Under the pieces are notes generated by a model, which was not told the origin of the DNA, did no database searches, and saw only the letters and a program-made list of their open reading frames with translations. A DNA stretch of 64,000 nt from Planobispora rosea (lineage in GTDB: Bacteria > Actinomycetota > Actinomycetes > Streptosporangiales > Streptosporangiaceae), in the NCBI RefSeq assembly GCF_014648175.1, contig NZ_BMQP01000005.1, positions 124,001 through 188,000 of the forward strand, in the 5' to 3' direction. This document shows positions 24,282 to 31,770 of the stretch, one piece after another. Within the stretch, counting starts at the first letter, position 1, and each line of letters starts with the position of its first letter. A program made the translations under genes and the position numbers.

Positions 24282-26042
24282 ATGCGGATCGAGGATTACG
24301 CCCTCATTGGCGACATGCAATCGGCCGCCCTGGTCGGCCGGGACGGTTCCATCGACTGGCTCTGCCTTCCCCGGTTCGACTCCCCCTCGTGCTTCGGGGC
24401 GCTCCTCGGCGACGAGGAGCACGGGCAGTGGTGGCTCGGCCCGGCCGGCGCCGGCCGGCGCCCCGCCGACCGGCGGTGTTACCGGGGGGACACCCTGGTG
24501 CTGGAGAGCGAGTGGGACACCCCCGACGGCACCGTCCGGGTCATCGACTTCATGCCGCCCCGGCAGGACAACCCCGACCTGGTCAGGATCGTCGAAGGCG
24601 TGTCGGGGACGGTGGAGATGGCCACCGAGATCCACATCCGGTTCGACTACGGCCGCACCGTGCCCTGGGTGCGGCGCACCGGCGACCTGCTGCACGCCAT
24701 CGGCGGCCCCGACTCGGTCTGGCTGCACTCCCCCGTGCCGCTGCACAGCGACGGGTTCTCGCACGAGGGCTCCTTCCGCGTCTCGGCGGGCGAGCGCGTG
24801 GCGTTCGTCTTCACCTGGCACCCGTCCCACGAGGAGCGGCCCGTCGAGATCGACCCCTTCGAGCAGCTGGACGAGACCGAGTCCCTGTGGCTGGAGTGGG
24901 TCGGGCAGTGCTCCTACAAGGGTCCGTGGCGGGACGCCGTGATCCGCTCCCTCATCACGCTCAAGGCGCTCACCTACTCCCCCACCGGCGGCATCGTCGC
25001 CGCCCCCACCACCTCCCTGCCCGAGGACCTGGGAGGGGTCCGCAACTGGGACTACCGCTTCTGCTGGCTGCGCGACGCCACCATGATCCTGGACGCCCTG
25101 CTCGGCGCGGGTTACCTGCAGGAGGCCCGCGACTGGCGCGCGTGGCTGCTGCGCGCCATCGCCGGCCGGGCCGAGGACCTGCAGATCATGTACGGCGTCG
25201 CCGGGGAACGCCGCCTGCCGGAGCTGGAGATCGGCTGGCTGCCCGGCTACGAGGGCTCCCGGCCGGTCCGGATCGGCAACGGCGCGGTCAACCAGCTCCA
25301 GCTCGACGTCTACGGCGAGGTGATCGGCTCGCTGTACCTGGCGCGCACCTCCGGGATGGAGGCCGACGACCGCGCCTGGACCATCCAGCGGCAGCTGATC
25401 GACTACGTCGAGGCCCACTGGGACGAGCCCGACGAGGGCCTGTGGGAGGTCCGCGGCCCCCGCCGCCACTTCACGCACTCCAAGGTGATGTGCTGGGTCG
25501 CCATGGACCGCGCGATCAAGTACGCGGAGGTCTTCGGCCGCGAAGGACCGGTGGAGCGCTGGCGGGAGGTGCGCGACCGGATCCACGCCGAGATCTGCGA
25601 GAAGGCCTATGACCCGGTGCGCAACACCTTCACCCAGTCGTACGGCTCCCACGAGCTGGACGCCGCCCTGCTGCTCATCCCGATCGTCGGTTTCCTCCCG
25701 CCGGACGACCCGCGCGTGGTCGGGACCGTCGAGGCGGTCCAGCGCGAGCTGATGGTGGACGGGTTCATGCTGCGCTACCCGGTGGCCAAGGACAACGACG
25801 TGGACGGCCTGCCCGGCGGCGAGGGCGCGTTCCTGGCGTGCAGCTTCTGGCTCGCCGAGGCCCTGGTGATGATCGGCCGCAGGGACGAGGCGACCGAGCT
25901 GTTCGAGCGCCTGCTGGCCCTGCGCAACGACGTCGGCCTGCTCTCCGAGGAGTTCGACCCGCGCTACGACCGCCTGGTCGGCAACTTCCCCCAGGCGTTC
26001 AGCCACGTCCCGCTGATCCACGCGGCCCGCGCGCTCGGCTGA
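24282..26042 (+). CDS. Glycoside hydrolase family 15 protein (trehalase/glucoamylase-like)
   Basis: 586-residue cytosolic enzyme: an N-terminal beta-sandwich (about 1-220, starting IEDYALIGDMQSAALVGRDG and SIDWLCLPRFD) and a C-terminal (alpha/alpha)6 barrel (about 230-586). GVRNWDYRFCWLRDA, GLWEVRG, HSKVMCWVAMDRA and LLSEEFDP with GNFPQAFSH are the characteristic GH15 segments; the glutamates in GLWEVRG and EEFDP are the likely catalytic acid/base pair. Mycobacterial homologues are trehalases. No signal peptide, so it acts on an intracellular sugar. Monocistronic, 31 bases after the YczE-like gene and possibly co-transcribed. Confidence 0.92.
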   Translation: MRIEDYALIGDMQSAALVGRDGSIDWLCLPRFDSPSCFGALLGDEEHGQWWLGPAGAGRRPADRRCYRGDTLVLESEWDTPDGTVRVIDFMPPRQDNPDLVRIVEGVSGTVEMATEIHIRFDYGRTVPWVRRTGDLLHAIGGPDSVWLHSPVPLHSDGFSHEGSFRVSAGERVAFVFTWHPSHEERPVEIDPFEQLDETESLWLEWVGQCSYKGPWRDAVIRSLITLKALTYSPTGGIVAAPTTSLPEDLGGVRNWDYRFCWLRDATMILDALLGAGYLQEARDWRAWLLRAIAGRAEDLQIMYGVAGERRLPELEIGWLPGYEGSRPVRIGNGAVNQLQLDVYGEVIGSLYLARTSGMEADDRAWTIQRQLIDYVEAHWDEPDEGLWEVRGPRRHFTHSKVMCWVAMDRAIKYAEVFGREGPVERWREVRDRIHAEICEKAYDPVRNTFTQSYGSHELDAALLLIPIVGFLPPDDPRVVGTVEAVQRELMVDGFMLRYPVAKDNDVDGLPGGEGAFLACSFWLAEALVMIGRRDEATELFERLLALRNDVGLLSEEFDPRYDRLVGNFPQAFSHVPLIHAARALG

Positions 26043-26043
26043 G

Positions 26044-26060
26044 CCCGCCCTTGAGGCGGG
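26044..26060 (+). terminator. Short hairpin after GH15 gene
   Basis: CCCGCC (26044-26049) and GGCGGG (26055-26060) with a 5-base loop begin 2 bases after the stop codon. Confidence 0.4.
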
Positions 26061-26111
26061 GACGGCCGGTCAGCCGGGCGGGGCAACCGGTCGACCGGGC
26101 GGGACGGCCGT

Positions 26112-26220
26112 TCAGGGCTCCGCATCCGGCGGGATGCCCATGGCGGCCAGCCCGGCGCGGCCCGGCACCAGATCGGCGAAGACCACCCCGAACGGGAACG
26201 ACGATGCGGCCGTCTCGGCG
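26112..26220 (-). pseudogene. Possible C-terminal gene remnant
   Basis: A minus-strand frame ending at 26112 reads PFGVVFADLVPGRAGLAAMG before a Pro/Asp/Glu tail and stop, a natural-looking protein C-terminus with no start or upstream domain. It sits next to the LuxR HTH fragment and may be part of the same decayed locus. Parent family not recognised. Confidence 0.3.
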
Positions 26221-26245
26221 GTCACCGCGGCCGGGCGGCGGCGTG

Positions 26246-26368
26246 TCACCGGCCGCCGATCTGAGCGTTCGGCAGTCGCAGGCCCAGCAGGGCCAGGACC
26301 TCGGCCTCACGGGCCGACACCTCCACGGGACGCGTCTGATCCACCGCCTCATGATGACCCACTTCTGA
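26246..26368 (-). pseudogene. LuxR-type HTH fragment (remnant)
   Basis: The minus-strand frame reads VEVSAREAEVLALLGLRLPN followed by AQIGGR and a TGA at 26246. This is the first half of a LuxR/NarL C-terminal helix-turn-helix (normally SxREaEVLxLxAxGLSNxEIAxRL...), cut off before the recognition helix. There is no start codon or sensor domain in frame. I read it as the relic of a large LuxR regulator within the 487-base gene-poor spacer 26043-26529, which otherwise shows no gene. Confidence 0.6.
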
Positions 26369-26529
26369 TCGTTTTCGCGGGGGTGTTCCGGGAGCCCGGC
26401 ACGTGGTGACCCCGTAGTGGACACGTGGTCGCCACGGATGACCGCGCCCCCGTCACCGAGGCATGATCAATGCAGACAGACCGACACGGACCGGCGAGCC
26501 CCCGGCGGCCCCTGCGAAAGGACCGGAGC

Positions 26530-27021
26530 ATGTCCGAGAACACCCAGAACACCGAATTCCAGATGCCGACCCCCGACCCCGCCCTCAAGGAGCTGGACTT
26601 CCTGGTCGGCAGGTGGGACCTGAAGGGTTCCACGGTGGAGGGCCCCATGGGCCCGGCCACCGAGATCACCGGATGGGAGACCTTCGAGTGGCTGCAGGGC
26701 GGCTTCTTCCTCGTCCACCGCTGGGAGAGCAACTTCACGGTCGAGGGTGTCGAGGTCGTCGACGCCGGTTACGAGTTCTTCGACTACGACCCGGAGGGCG
26801 GCCGGTACCGCACGCACTTCTTCAACAGCCTGGGCCCCTACGACCACGAGGGCAGCAAGTACCACGGCGGCTTCGAGGGCGAGGCCCTGGTGGTGACCGG
26901 CCCGGCCCGCATCACCCGCACCCCCCACCCCGGCGGCACCGTCATCGTCGACTCCGAGGTGCCGGCCGGGGACGACGAGTGGGCGCCGATCATGAAGTAC
27001 ACCCTCACCAGGACCCGGTGA
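26530..27021 (+). CDS. DUF1579-like protein
   Basis: 163-residue soluble protein of a lipocalin-like beta-barrel type. ELDFLVGRWDLKGSTVEG near residues 20-37 matches the L-x-G-x-W-x-x-x-G start of DUF1579 and THAP4/nitrobindin-like barrels, and the rest is beta-rich (GWETFEWLQGGFFLVHRWES). Ligand and role are unknown; relatives are often expressed from small stand-alone operons. ATG 26530 follows AAAGGACCGGAG. Confidence 0.75.
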   Translation: MSENTQNTEFQMPTPDPALKELDFLVGRWDLKGSTVEGPMGPATEITGWETFEWLQGGFFLVHRWESNFTVEGVEVVDAGYEFFDYDPEGGRYRTHFFNSLGPYDHEGSKYHGGFEGEALVVTGPARITRTPHPGGTVIVDSEVPAGDDEWAPIMKYTLTRTR

Positions 27022-27036
27022 GGATCCCGCCGGGGT

Positions 27037-27056
27037 CCGGTGCGGGCCCGCATCGG
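27037..27056 (+). terminator. Palindrome after DUF1579-like gene
   Basis: A 20-base near-perfect palindrome around TGCGGGCCCGCA, 16 bases beyond the stop codon, could end the DUF1579-like transcript. No T-run. Confidence 0.35.
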
Positions 27057-27085
27057 AACCCCGGGAGAGGTTTCAGAAAAATCTT

Positions 27086-27114
27086 GGAACCCGCTGTAAC
27101 AATCCCCCGGGTTC
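27086..27114 (+). promoter_or_regulatory. Possible ECF-type promoter or GAACCC/GGGTTC repeat
   Basis: GGAACCC at 27086-27092 and GGGTTC at 27109-27114, about 45 bases before the DxDxDG protein, resemble the -35 GGAAC and -10 GTT elements of ECF sigma promoters (spacing about 20, slightly long), and also form a 6-base inverted repeat. An ECF sigma gene lies 1.7 kb away. Confidence 0.3.
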
Positions 27115-27160
27115 GCCTCTCTTACCTAACGAAACCGGCACGAGAGGAACGGACCCCGAT

Positions 27161-27415
27161 ATGAGCGAGTTCGACGTCACCACCACCGACTACTACGACA
27201 CCGACGGCGACGGCGGCACCGACGTGCAGCTCATCGACACCGACGGCGACTACGTGGCCGACGAGGAGCGCTACGACACCGACGGCGACGGCGTCACCGA
27301 CGTCGTCTACCTCGACCACGACGGCGACGGCTACACCGACGAGATCCGCGTCGACCTCAACGGCGACGGCGTCTCCGACTACACCGAGTACCAGGGTCCG
27401 TTCCCGACCGCCTGA
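27161..27415 (+). CDS. Small DxDxDG-repeat (calcium-binding-type) protein
   Basis: 84-residue, highly acidic protein made almost entirely of five DxDGDG/DxNGDG loops (DTDGDGGTD, DTDGDYVAD, DTDGDGVTD, DHDGDGYTD, DLNGDGVSD) spaced 14-18 residues apart, as in thrombospondin type 3 or dockerin-like calcium loops. It has no signal peptide or membrane segment. ATG 27161 has AGAGGAACGG upstream. It sits directly before the GrpE-like lipoprotein gene, separated by a hairpin. A role as a cytosolic calcium buffer or calcium-dependent partner is plausible, not shown. Confidence 0.8.
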   Translation: MSEFDVTTTDYYDTDGDGGTDVQLIDTDGDYVADEERYDTDGDGVTDVVYLDHDGDGYTDEIRVDLNGDGVSDYTEYQGPFPTA

Positions 27416-27434
27416 CCACACCAACCGGCATGAG

Positions 27435-27478
27435 CCCGTGCGCCCCGGACAGGGGACCCCGGTCCCGGGGCGTGCGGG
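27435..27478 (+). terminator. Hairpin after DxDxDG protein gene
   Basis: CCCGTGCGCCCCGG (27435-27448) pairs with CCGGGGCGTGCGGG (27465-27478) except for a small mismatch, 20 bases after the stop and just before the ribosome site of the GrpE-like gene; it may attenuate read-through. Confidence 0.45.
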
Positions 27479-27500
27479 CCGCCGACGAGGAAGGCCACCG

Positions 27501-28733
27501 ATGAGAGACCGACGCGCGCTCCTTTCCCTGCTGCTCCTGGGCTGTCTGGCCCTGGCCGCGTGCGGCCGGGCGGAGGGACTCGGCGGAGACGCGGCGGGTC
27601 CGGGCGGAGAGGCGGTCACCGCCGCTCCGCCGTCGGCGTCCGCCGGGAAGGGCGAGGACGTGCAGCGTCTGCGTCCCAGGGAGCAGGGGCAGGACCGGCC
27701 CGGCGCGGCGAGGACGCCGGGCGGGGCCGGGGCGGCCGGGGCCTCGGGAGGGTCCGGCACGGAGAACGGGCCCGGCGGGGGGGACGGGTCCGGCACGGGG
27801 GATGCGCCGGGCCTGTTCGGGCCGGTCCCCCTGACGCTCGCGCTGGTGGCGGGGGCCCTGCTCATGATCATGGCGGGAGTGCTGCTGTGGCTGCGCAACC
27901 GCCGGACGGTGTCCGCCCCGGCCACCCAGCCGGATGGTCCCGGCCCCGTGGGAGCGCCGGGCGGTCCCGGCCCCGTGGGAGCGCCCGGCCCGGTGGCCCC
28001 GCTCCCCGCCGCGTCACCGGCGGCATCGCCGGCCGCACCGACCTCACCGGCCTCACCGGCCGGCCCGTCGACCGGGCCGGTCTCGCACCGTGGACTGGAG
28101 GAGACGACCGTGCACGCAAGCGCCGTGCCGACCGGCCCCGCGGCGACACCCGCCGCTCCGTCCGGACCGGCCGTTCCGCCGTCCGCGCCGGTCGGGTCGT
28201 CCGGGCCGTTCCCGGTGCCCGCCGCACCGTCCGGACCCCCCGCGGCACCCGCCGTACCCTCCGGGCAGGCCGCGTCCGGCCCGCTGGAGGACGCTCTGGC
28301 CGAGGTCGCCGGGAGCGGGATCAGCCAGGCGCTCACCCAGCAGGTGGAGCGCCTCTTCGCCGGTGGCCGCCCGGGGCGGCAGGCCCTGGTCGAGGCGTGC
28401 ATCGGCTACCGGGACCAGATCGCCGAACGGCATCCCCAGCTGGCCGGCACGCTGCTGGACGGGCTGCACCGGGCCGGGGTCCGGGAGATCGTCGCCGACG
28501 GGCGGCCCTTCGACCCGCGCCTGCACGAGGCGTTCGGCACCGAGCCGACCGACCGGCCGGAACTGCACGACATCGTCGCGGAGACCATCAAGCAGGGGTA
28601 CACCGACGGGGACCACGTGATCCGTGTGCCGCAGGTCGCCGTCTACCGGTACGAACCGGCGGCCCCCGAACAGCCGGAGGCCCGCGGGCCGGCCGGAGGC
28701 CGCCAGCAGCCCGGGACCGGGGACGCGCCGTGA
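27501..28733 (+). CDS. Membrane lipoprotein with GrpE-like nucleotide-exchange domain
   Basis: 410 residues. An N-terminal lipoprotein-like signal (LALAAC, lipid cysteine C21) is followed by a Gly-rich stretch, a strong transmembrane helix at about 108-131, a long Pro/Ala/Gly/Ser-rich linker (about 138-270) and a C-terminal domain (about 275-385) that matches GrpE: a helical stretch ending IAERHPQLAGTLLDGLHRAG, then the beta-wing pattern DGRPFDPRLHEAF and IKQGYTDGDHVIRVPQVAVY. GrpE releases ADP from Hsp70; here it would be tethered to the membrane. With an Hsp70-like gene and two dynamins close by, it probably serves that Hsp70 rather than DnaK. ATG 27501 has GAGGAAGG upstream. If the lipoprotein signal is cleaved, the GrpE domain ends up inside only because the TM crosses back. 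Confidence 0.8.
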   Translation: MRDRRALLSLLLLGCLALAACGRAEGLGGDAAGPGGEAVTAAPPSASAGKGEDVQRLRPREQGQDRPGAARTPGGAGAAGASGGSGTENGPGGGDGSGTGDAPGLFGPVPLTLALVAGALLMIMAGVLLWLRNRRTVSAPATQPDGPGPVGAPGGPGPVGAPGPVAPLPAASPAASPAAPTSPASPAGPSTGPVSHRGLEETTVHASAVPTGPAATPAAPSGPAVPPSAPVGSSGPFPVPAAPSGPPAAPAVPSGQAASGPLEDALAEVAGSGISQALTQQVERLFAGGRPGRQALVEACIGYRDQIAERHPQLAGTLLDGLHRAGVREIVADGRPFDPRLHEAFGTEPTDRPELHDIVAETIKQGYTDGDHVIRVPQVAVYRYEPAAPEQPEARGPAGGRQQPGTGDAP

Positions 28734-28789
28734 GCGGCTCCGTTCAGGGCGCGGTCCTGGTCTTGCCCGAGGGGGCCGGGGTCCGCGGG

Positions 28790-29347
28790 TCAGGCGAGGC
28801 CGGGCTCCGCGAGTTCGGTCTGGAGCTTCTTCCTGGCACGGTGGATCCAGACCTTCACCGTGTTGAGGGGCACCCCGATCGAGGCCGCCACCTGCTCGTA
28901 GGTCAGGCCGCCCGCCCACAGCAGGAGCGCCTCCCGATGGGAGCCGGGCAGGGTGGACATGGCCCGGCGCAGGTCGGTCAGCTCGGCGACGGTGTCCTCG
29001 AAGGGGTCGGTGACCACCGAGTCCTCCGTCATCTCGTCGAAGATCCCGCCCGCCGGGGAGCGGCGCCGTATCACCGCCAGGGCGGCGTTGCGCGCGATGG
29101 CCAGGACCCAGGCCCGGAAGGGGGCCTTGCCCTCGAAGGCGGCCAGGCCCTTCCAGGCCGCGAGCTGGGTGTCCTGCAGCGCGTCGAGCGCGTCCGCCCG
29201 GTTCTCGGTCAGGTGGTAGCAGACGCCGAAGGCCGGACGCTGCGCCGTGGCCCACAGCGCGGCGAAGGCGGTCTCGTCACCCGCCCTCGCTGCGACGACG
29301 AGCAGGCTCTCGTCGTCAACGGCACCGCTCAGGGACCCACTCGTCAT
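28790..29347 (-). CDS. ECF-type RNA polymerase sigma factor
   Basis: 185-residue sigma factor with region 2 (about 20-95; DALDALQDTQLAAWKGLAAF, then the promoter -10-reading helix FRAWVLAIARNAALAVIRR) and region 4 (about 125-178; LPGSHREALLLWAGGLTYEQ, HTH VAASIGVPLNTVKVWIHRAR). No sigma 1.1 or 3. No anti-sigma gene is adjacent. It is divergent from the acidic-protein/dynamin operon with only 78 bases between, and convergent with the GrpE-like gene, so it may direct this whole locus. Start ATG 29347. Confidence 0.9.
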   Translation of the reverse strand: MTSGSLSGAVDDESLLVVAARAGDETAFAALWATAQRPAFGVCYHLTENRADALDALQDTQLAAWKGLAAFEGKAPFRAWVLAIARNAALAVIRRRSPAGGIFDEMTEDSVVTDPFEDTVAELTDLRRAMSTLPGSHREALLLWAGGLTYEQVAASIGVPLNTVKVWIHRARKKLQTELAEPGLA

Positions 29348-29425
29348 CGGTCGCCATCCTCCCGAGGTGGAAAATCAGCCAATGACATCACGCCGCACGT
29401 TTCGCCCGGTATGAGGTAGCCACCC

Positions 29426-29848
29426 ATGATATTGGACCGTAACAATACAGAGTTCGGCTCGGCCTCCGAGGAGGCAGACGACCTGGCTGAGCTGCGTCGA
29501 CTTCTTTTCGACACGGTACCCGCGCCCACCGGGGAGGAGAGCGCGGACATGCTCGCGCAGACGTTCTCCTCGGACGACGCCGACCTCTCCCTGCTGCCGG
29601 ACTCCGACGTCTTCTCCGGCGCCGGGCCGGACTCCTCGTCCTACGACGAGCCCGGCCCGTTCGACGCGGACGGCCCGTTCGGCACGGAGGACCACACCGG
29701 GGACCACACGGGGGACCACGCCGGTGACCGCTGGGACGCCCTGGGCTCCGATCCCGGTGATCCCGGTGACGCCGGCCACCACGAGGACCTCCACGCGGCG
29801 GACGACGCCCACGGCACCTGGGACCCGCTCTTCGGCGGTGACGTGTGA
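29426..29848 (+). CDS. Acidic protein preceding dynamin genes
   Basis: 140-residue, strongly acidic, probably disordered protein. The N-terminal 50 residues are the only ordered-looking part (EEADDLAELRRLLFDTVPAP helix); the rest is Asp/Gly/His rich with a GDHTGDHTGDHAGD repeat. I recognise no family; it may be an adaptor or regulator of the dynamins, in the place that IniB holds in the mycobacterial iniBAC operon, although it does not resemble IniB. ATG 29426 has GAGGT 7 bases upstream; the stop overlaps the next start (GTGA), showing translational coupling. Confidence 0.75.
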   Translation: MILDRNNTEFGSASEEADDLAELRRLLFDTVPAPTGEESADMLAQTFSSDDADLSLLPDSDVFSGAGPDSSSYDEPGPFDADGPFGTEDHTGDHTGDHAGDRWDALGSDPGDPGDAGHHEDLHAADDAHGTWDPLFGGDV

Positions 29849-31692
29849 CGGCCGTGGCGGCCGGGCCCGCGGAGCTGCTGCGCCGCCTGTGTGACGCCAC
29901 GTCCGCCCGGCTGGCCGGGGCGGAACTGCGCGAGCGGGTGGCGCGGGTCCGCGCCGACCTCGACGCGCCGCTGCGGGTGGCGGTGGCCGGCGCGGTCAGC
30001 AGCGGGAAGTCCACTCTGGTGAACGCGCTGCTCGGGCTCCCGGTCGCCCCGGTGGACGCGGGCGAGTGCACCTTCGTGGTCACCCAGTATGAGTACGGCG
30101 AGGACGACGGCCGCATCACGATCGAGCTGACCGACGGCGGCGTGGTCCACTCCCGGCTGCTGCCCGGCCACCGGCTCCCGGACGAGCTCGGCGTGGAGGT
30201 GTCCCGGATCCGGCGGCTGCGCGTCGCGCTGAACCTGCCGGCGCTCCGTACGGTCACCATCATCGACACCCCCGGCATGAACACGGTGACGGCCGTCAAC
30301 GAGCGGGCCGCCCGGAGCATGCTGTTCGGCTCGGGCGAGGAGGACGACCGCGCACAGGCCATGATCTACGTGCTGCGCTACGTCCAGAAATTCGACGACA
30401 CCACCCTCGCCGAGTTCCGGGGCCTCACCGACGCGTGCGGCATGAGCTGCGTCAACACCCTGGCCGTGCTCGGCCAGATCGACCGGCGCGGCGACGAGGA
30501 CGACCCCTGGCCGACCGCCCGGCGGCTGGCCGCCGGCGGCTACCAGGACCTGCGCACCTCGGTCTTCGACGTGGTCCCGGTGATCGGCCTGCTGGCCGAG
30601 ACCGCCCGGGCCCGTCCGCTGGGCGACGACGAGGTCGCCGCCCTGGTCCGCCTGGCCGCGATGGACGAGGACGACCTGGAGGACTACCTCCTGGACCTGG
30701 AGGACTTCCGTACCGCCCCGGACCTCCCCGTCCCGGCGGAGGTACGGCACCGCCTGGTGGAGCGGCTGCACCGCTACGGCATCCGCGCCGCGGTGGAGGC
30801 GCTGCGCCGGGGTGAGGCGTCCGACGCCGTCTCGCTCGCCGACCACCTGCTCCGCTGCTCGGGGTACGCCTCGGCGGGCCGGGCCGTGACCGGCTCCGTG
30901 GCCGCGGGCCTGGCCCACTTCGCCCGCCGCGCCGACCAGCTGAAGGCGCTGGACGCCCTGACCCGGCTCCGCAAGCTCGCCCGTTCGCCCGCGCTGGGCT
31001 CGGACCGCGCCACCCTGGACGCGCTGGCGGCCCAGCTCGACGAGAACAAGCCGATCGCGACCGCCCTGGGCGGCCTGCGGATCTTCGCCGCGGCCGAGGC
31101 GCTCGGCCGCGGCACGCTGGTGCTGAACGAGGAGATGACCGCCGAGCTGCTGCGGCTGTCCCGCCACGACGACCCGGCCGAACAGCTCGGCCTGGTCGCG
31201 GGGGCGAGCCGGGAGGAGATCGCCGCCTCGGCCACGGCGGCCTCCACCCGCTGGCGCACGCTCGCCATGATGAACGAGGGCCGTACCGCCGGCCACCGGG
31301 CCAGGGACGTGCTGACCGTCCTGGAGGACATGGCCATCGCGGCCCTGGAGGAGCCCTCGCAATCGTCCCCGGGGGGCGGCCGGCCCCTTCCCCCGGTCCG
31401 GATCGACCCCGCCGCGATCGAGACGCTGCGCGCCGCCCCGATGGTGCCCGCCGGTGACAAGCGGGCGCTGGAGCTGCTGCTCGCCGGGACCGAGCTGGCG
31501 GCCCAGCTCGGCGCCCCGCCCGGGGCCCCGCGCGCCGAGATCGCCGGTTACGCCGCCGCCCTGAGCGCCCGGTTCCGCGTCCTGACCCACCGGCCGCTCT
31601 CGCTGCGGCAGCGGCGGGCGGCGGAGACCCTCTGCGACGCCTACGAGGCCATCTGGTCGCAGCACCACCAGGACGGCTCCCGCCCCCGGTGA
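29845..31692 (+). CDS. Dynamin-like GTPase (IniC-like)
   Basis: 615-residue bacterial dynamin-family GTPase. G1 P-loop GAVSSGKST at 49-57, switch threonine region ECTFVVTQYEYG at 74-85, G3 DTPG at 141-144; the G4 TKxD motif is not clear (NTLAVLGQIDRRGD at about 198-211 is the best candidate). Beyond about 270 it is helical, as in dynamin stalks, with no obvious transmembrane hairpin. Starts GTG 29845 overlapping the acidic-protein stop. It is followed 78 bases later by a second, different dynamin, so the pair probably forms a heteromeric membrane-remodelling complex like IniC-IniA or DynA-DynB. Confidence 0.88.
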   Translation: MTAVAAGPAELLRRLCDATSARLAGAELRERVARVRADLDAPLRVAVAGAVSSGKSTLVNALLGLPVAPVDAGECTFVVTQYEYGEDDGRITIELTDGGVVHSRLLPGHRLPDELGVEVSRIRRLRVALNLPALRTVTIIDTPGMNTVTAVNERAARSMLFGSGEEDDRAQAMIYVLRYVQKFDDTTLAEFRGLTDACGMSCVNTLAVLGQIDRRGDEDDPWPTARRLAAGGYQDLRTSVFDVVPVIGLLAETARARPLGDDEVAALVRLAAMDEDDLEDYLLDLEDFRTAPDLPVPAEVRHRLVERLHRYGIRAAVEALRRGEASDAVSLADHLLRCSGYASAGRAVTGSVAAGLAHFARRADQLKALDALTRLRKLARSPALGSDRATLDALAAQLDENKPIATALGGLRIFAAAEALGRGTLVLNEEMTAELLRLSRHDDPAEQLGLVAGASREEIAASATAASTRWRTLAMMNEGRTAGHRARDVLTVLEDMAIAALEEPSQSSPGGGRPLPPVRIDPAAIETLRAAPMVPAGDKRALELLLAGTELAAQLGAPPGAPRAEIAGYAAALSARFRVLTHRPLSLRQRRAAETLCDAYEAIWSQHHQDGSRPR

Positions 31693-31718
31693 CCGGTCGC
31701 CCCGGCGCTCCACCCCGA

Positions 31719-31754
31719 CATCCCGAATATCCCAGGCATCCCAGACATCCCGAC
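31719..31754 (+). repeat. Four 9-base tandem repeats before second dynamin gene
   Basis: CATCCCGAA, TATCCCAGG, CATCCCAGA and CATCCCGAC follow one another in the short spacer between the two dynamin genes, ending just before the GGAGAG ribosome site. They leave the region C-rich and unstructured and might tune translation of the second gene. Confidence 0.6.
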
Positions 31755-31770
31755 AGGAGAGACGACGACC

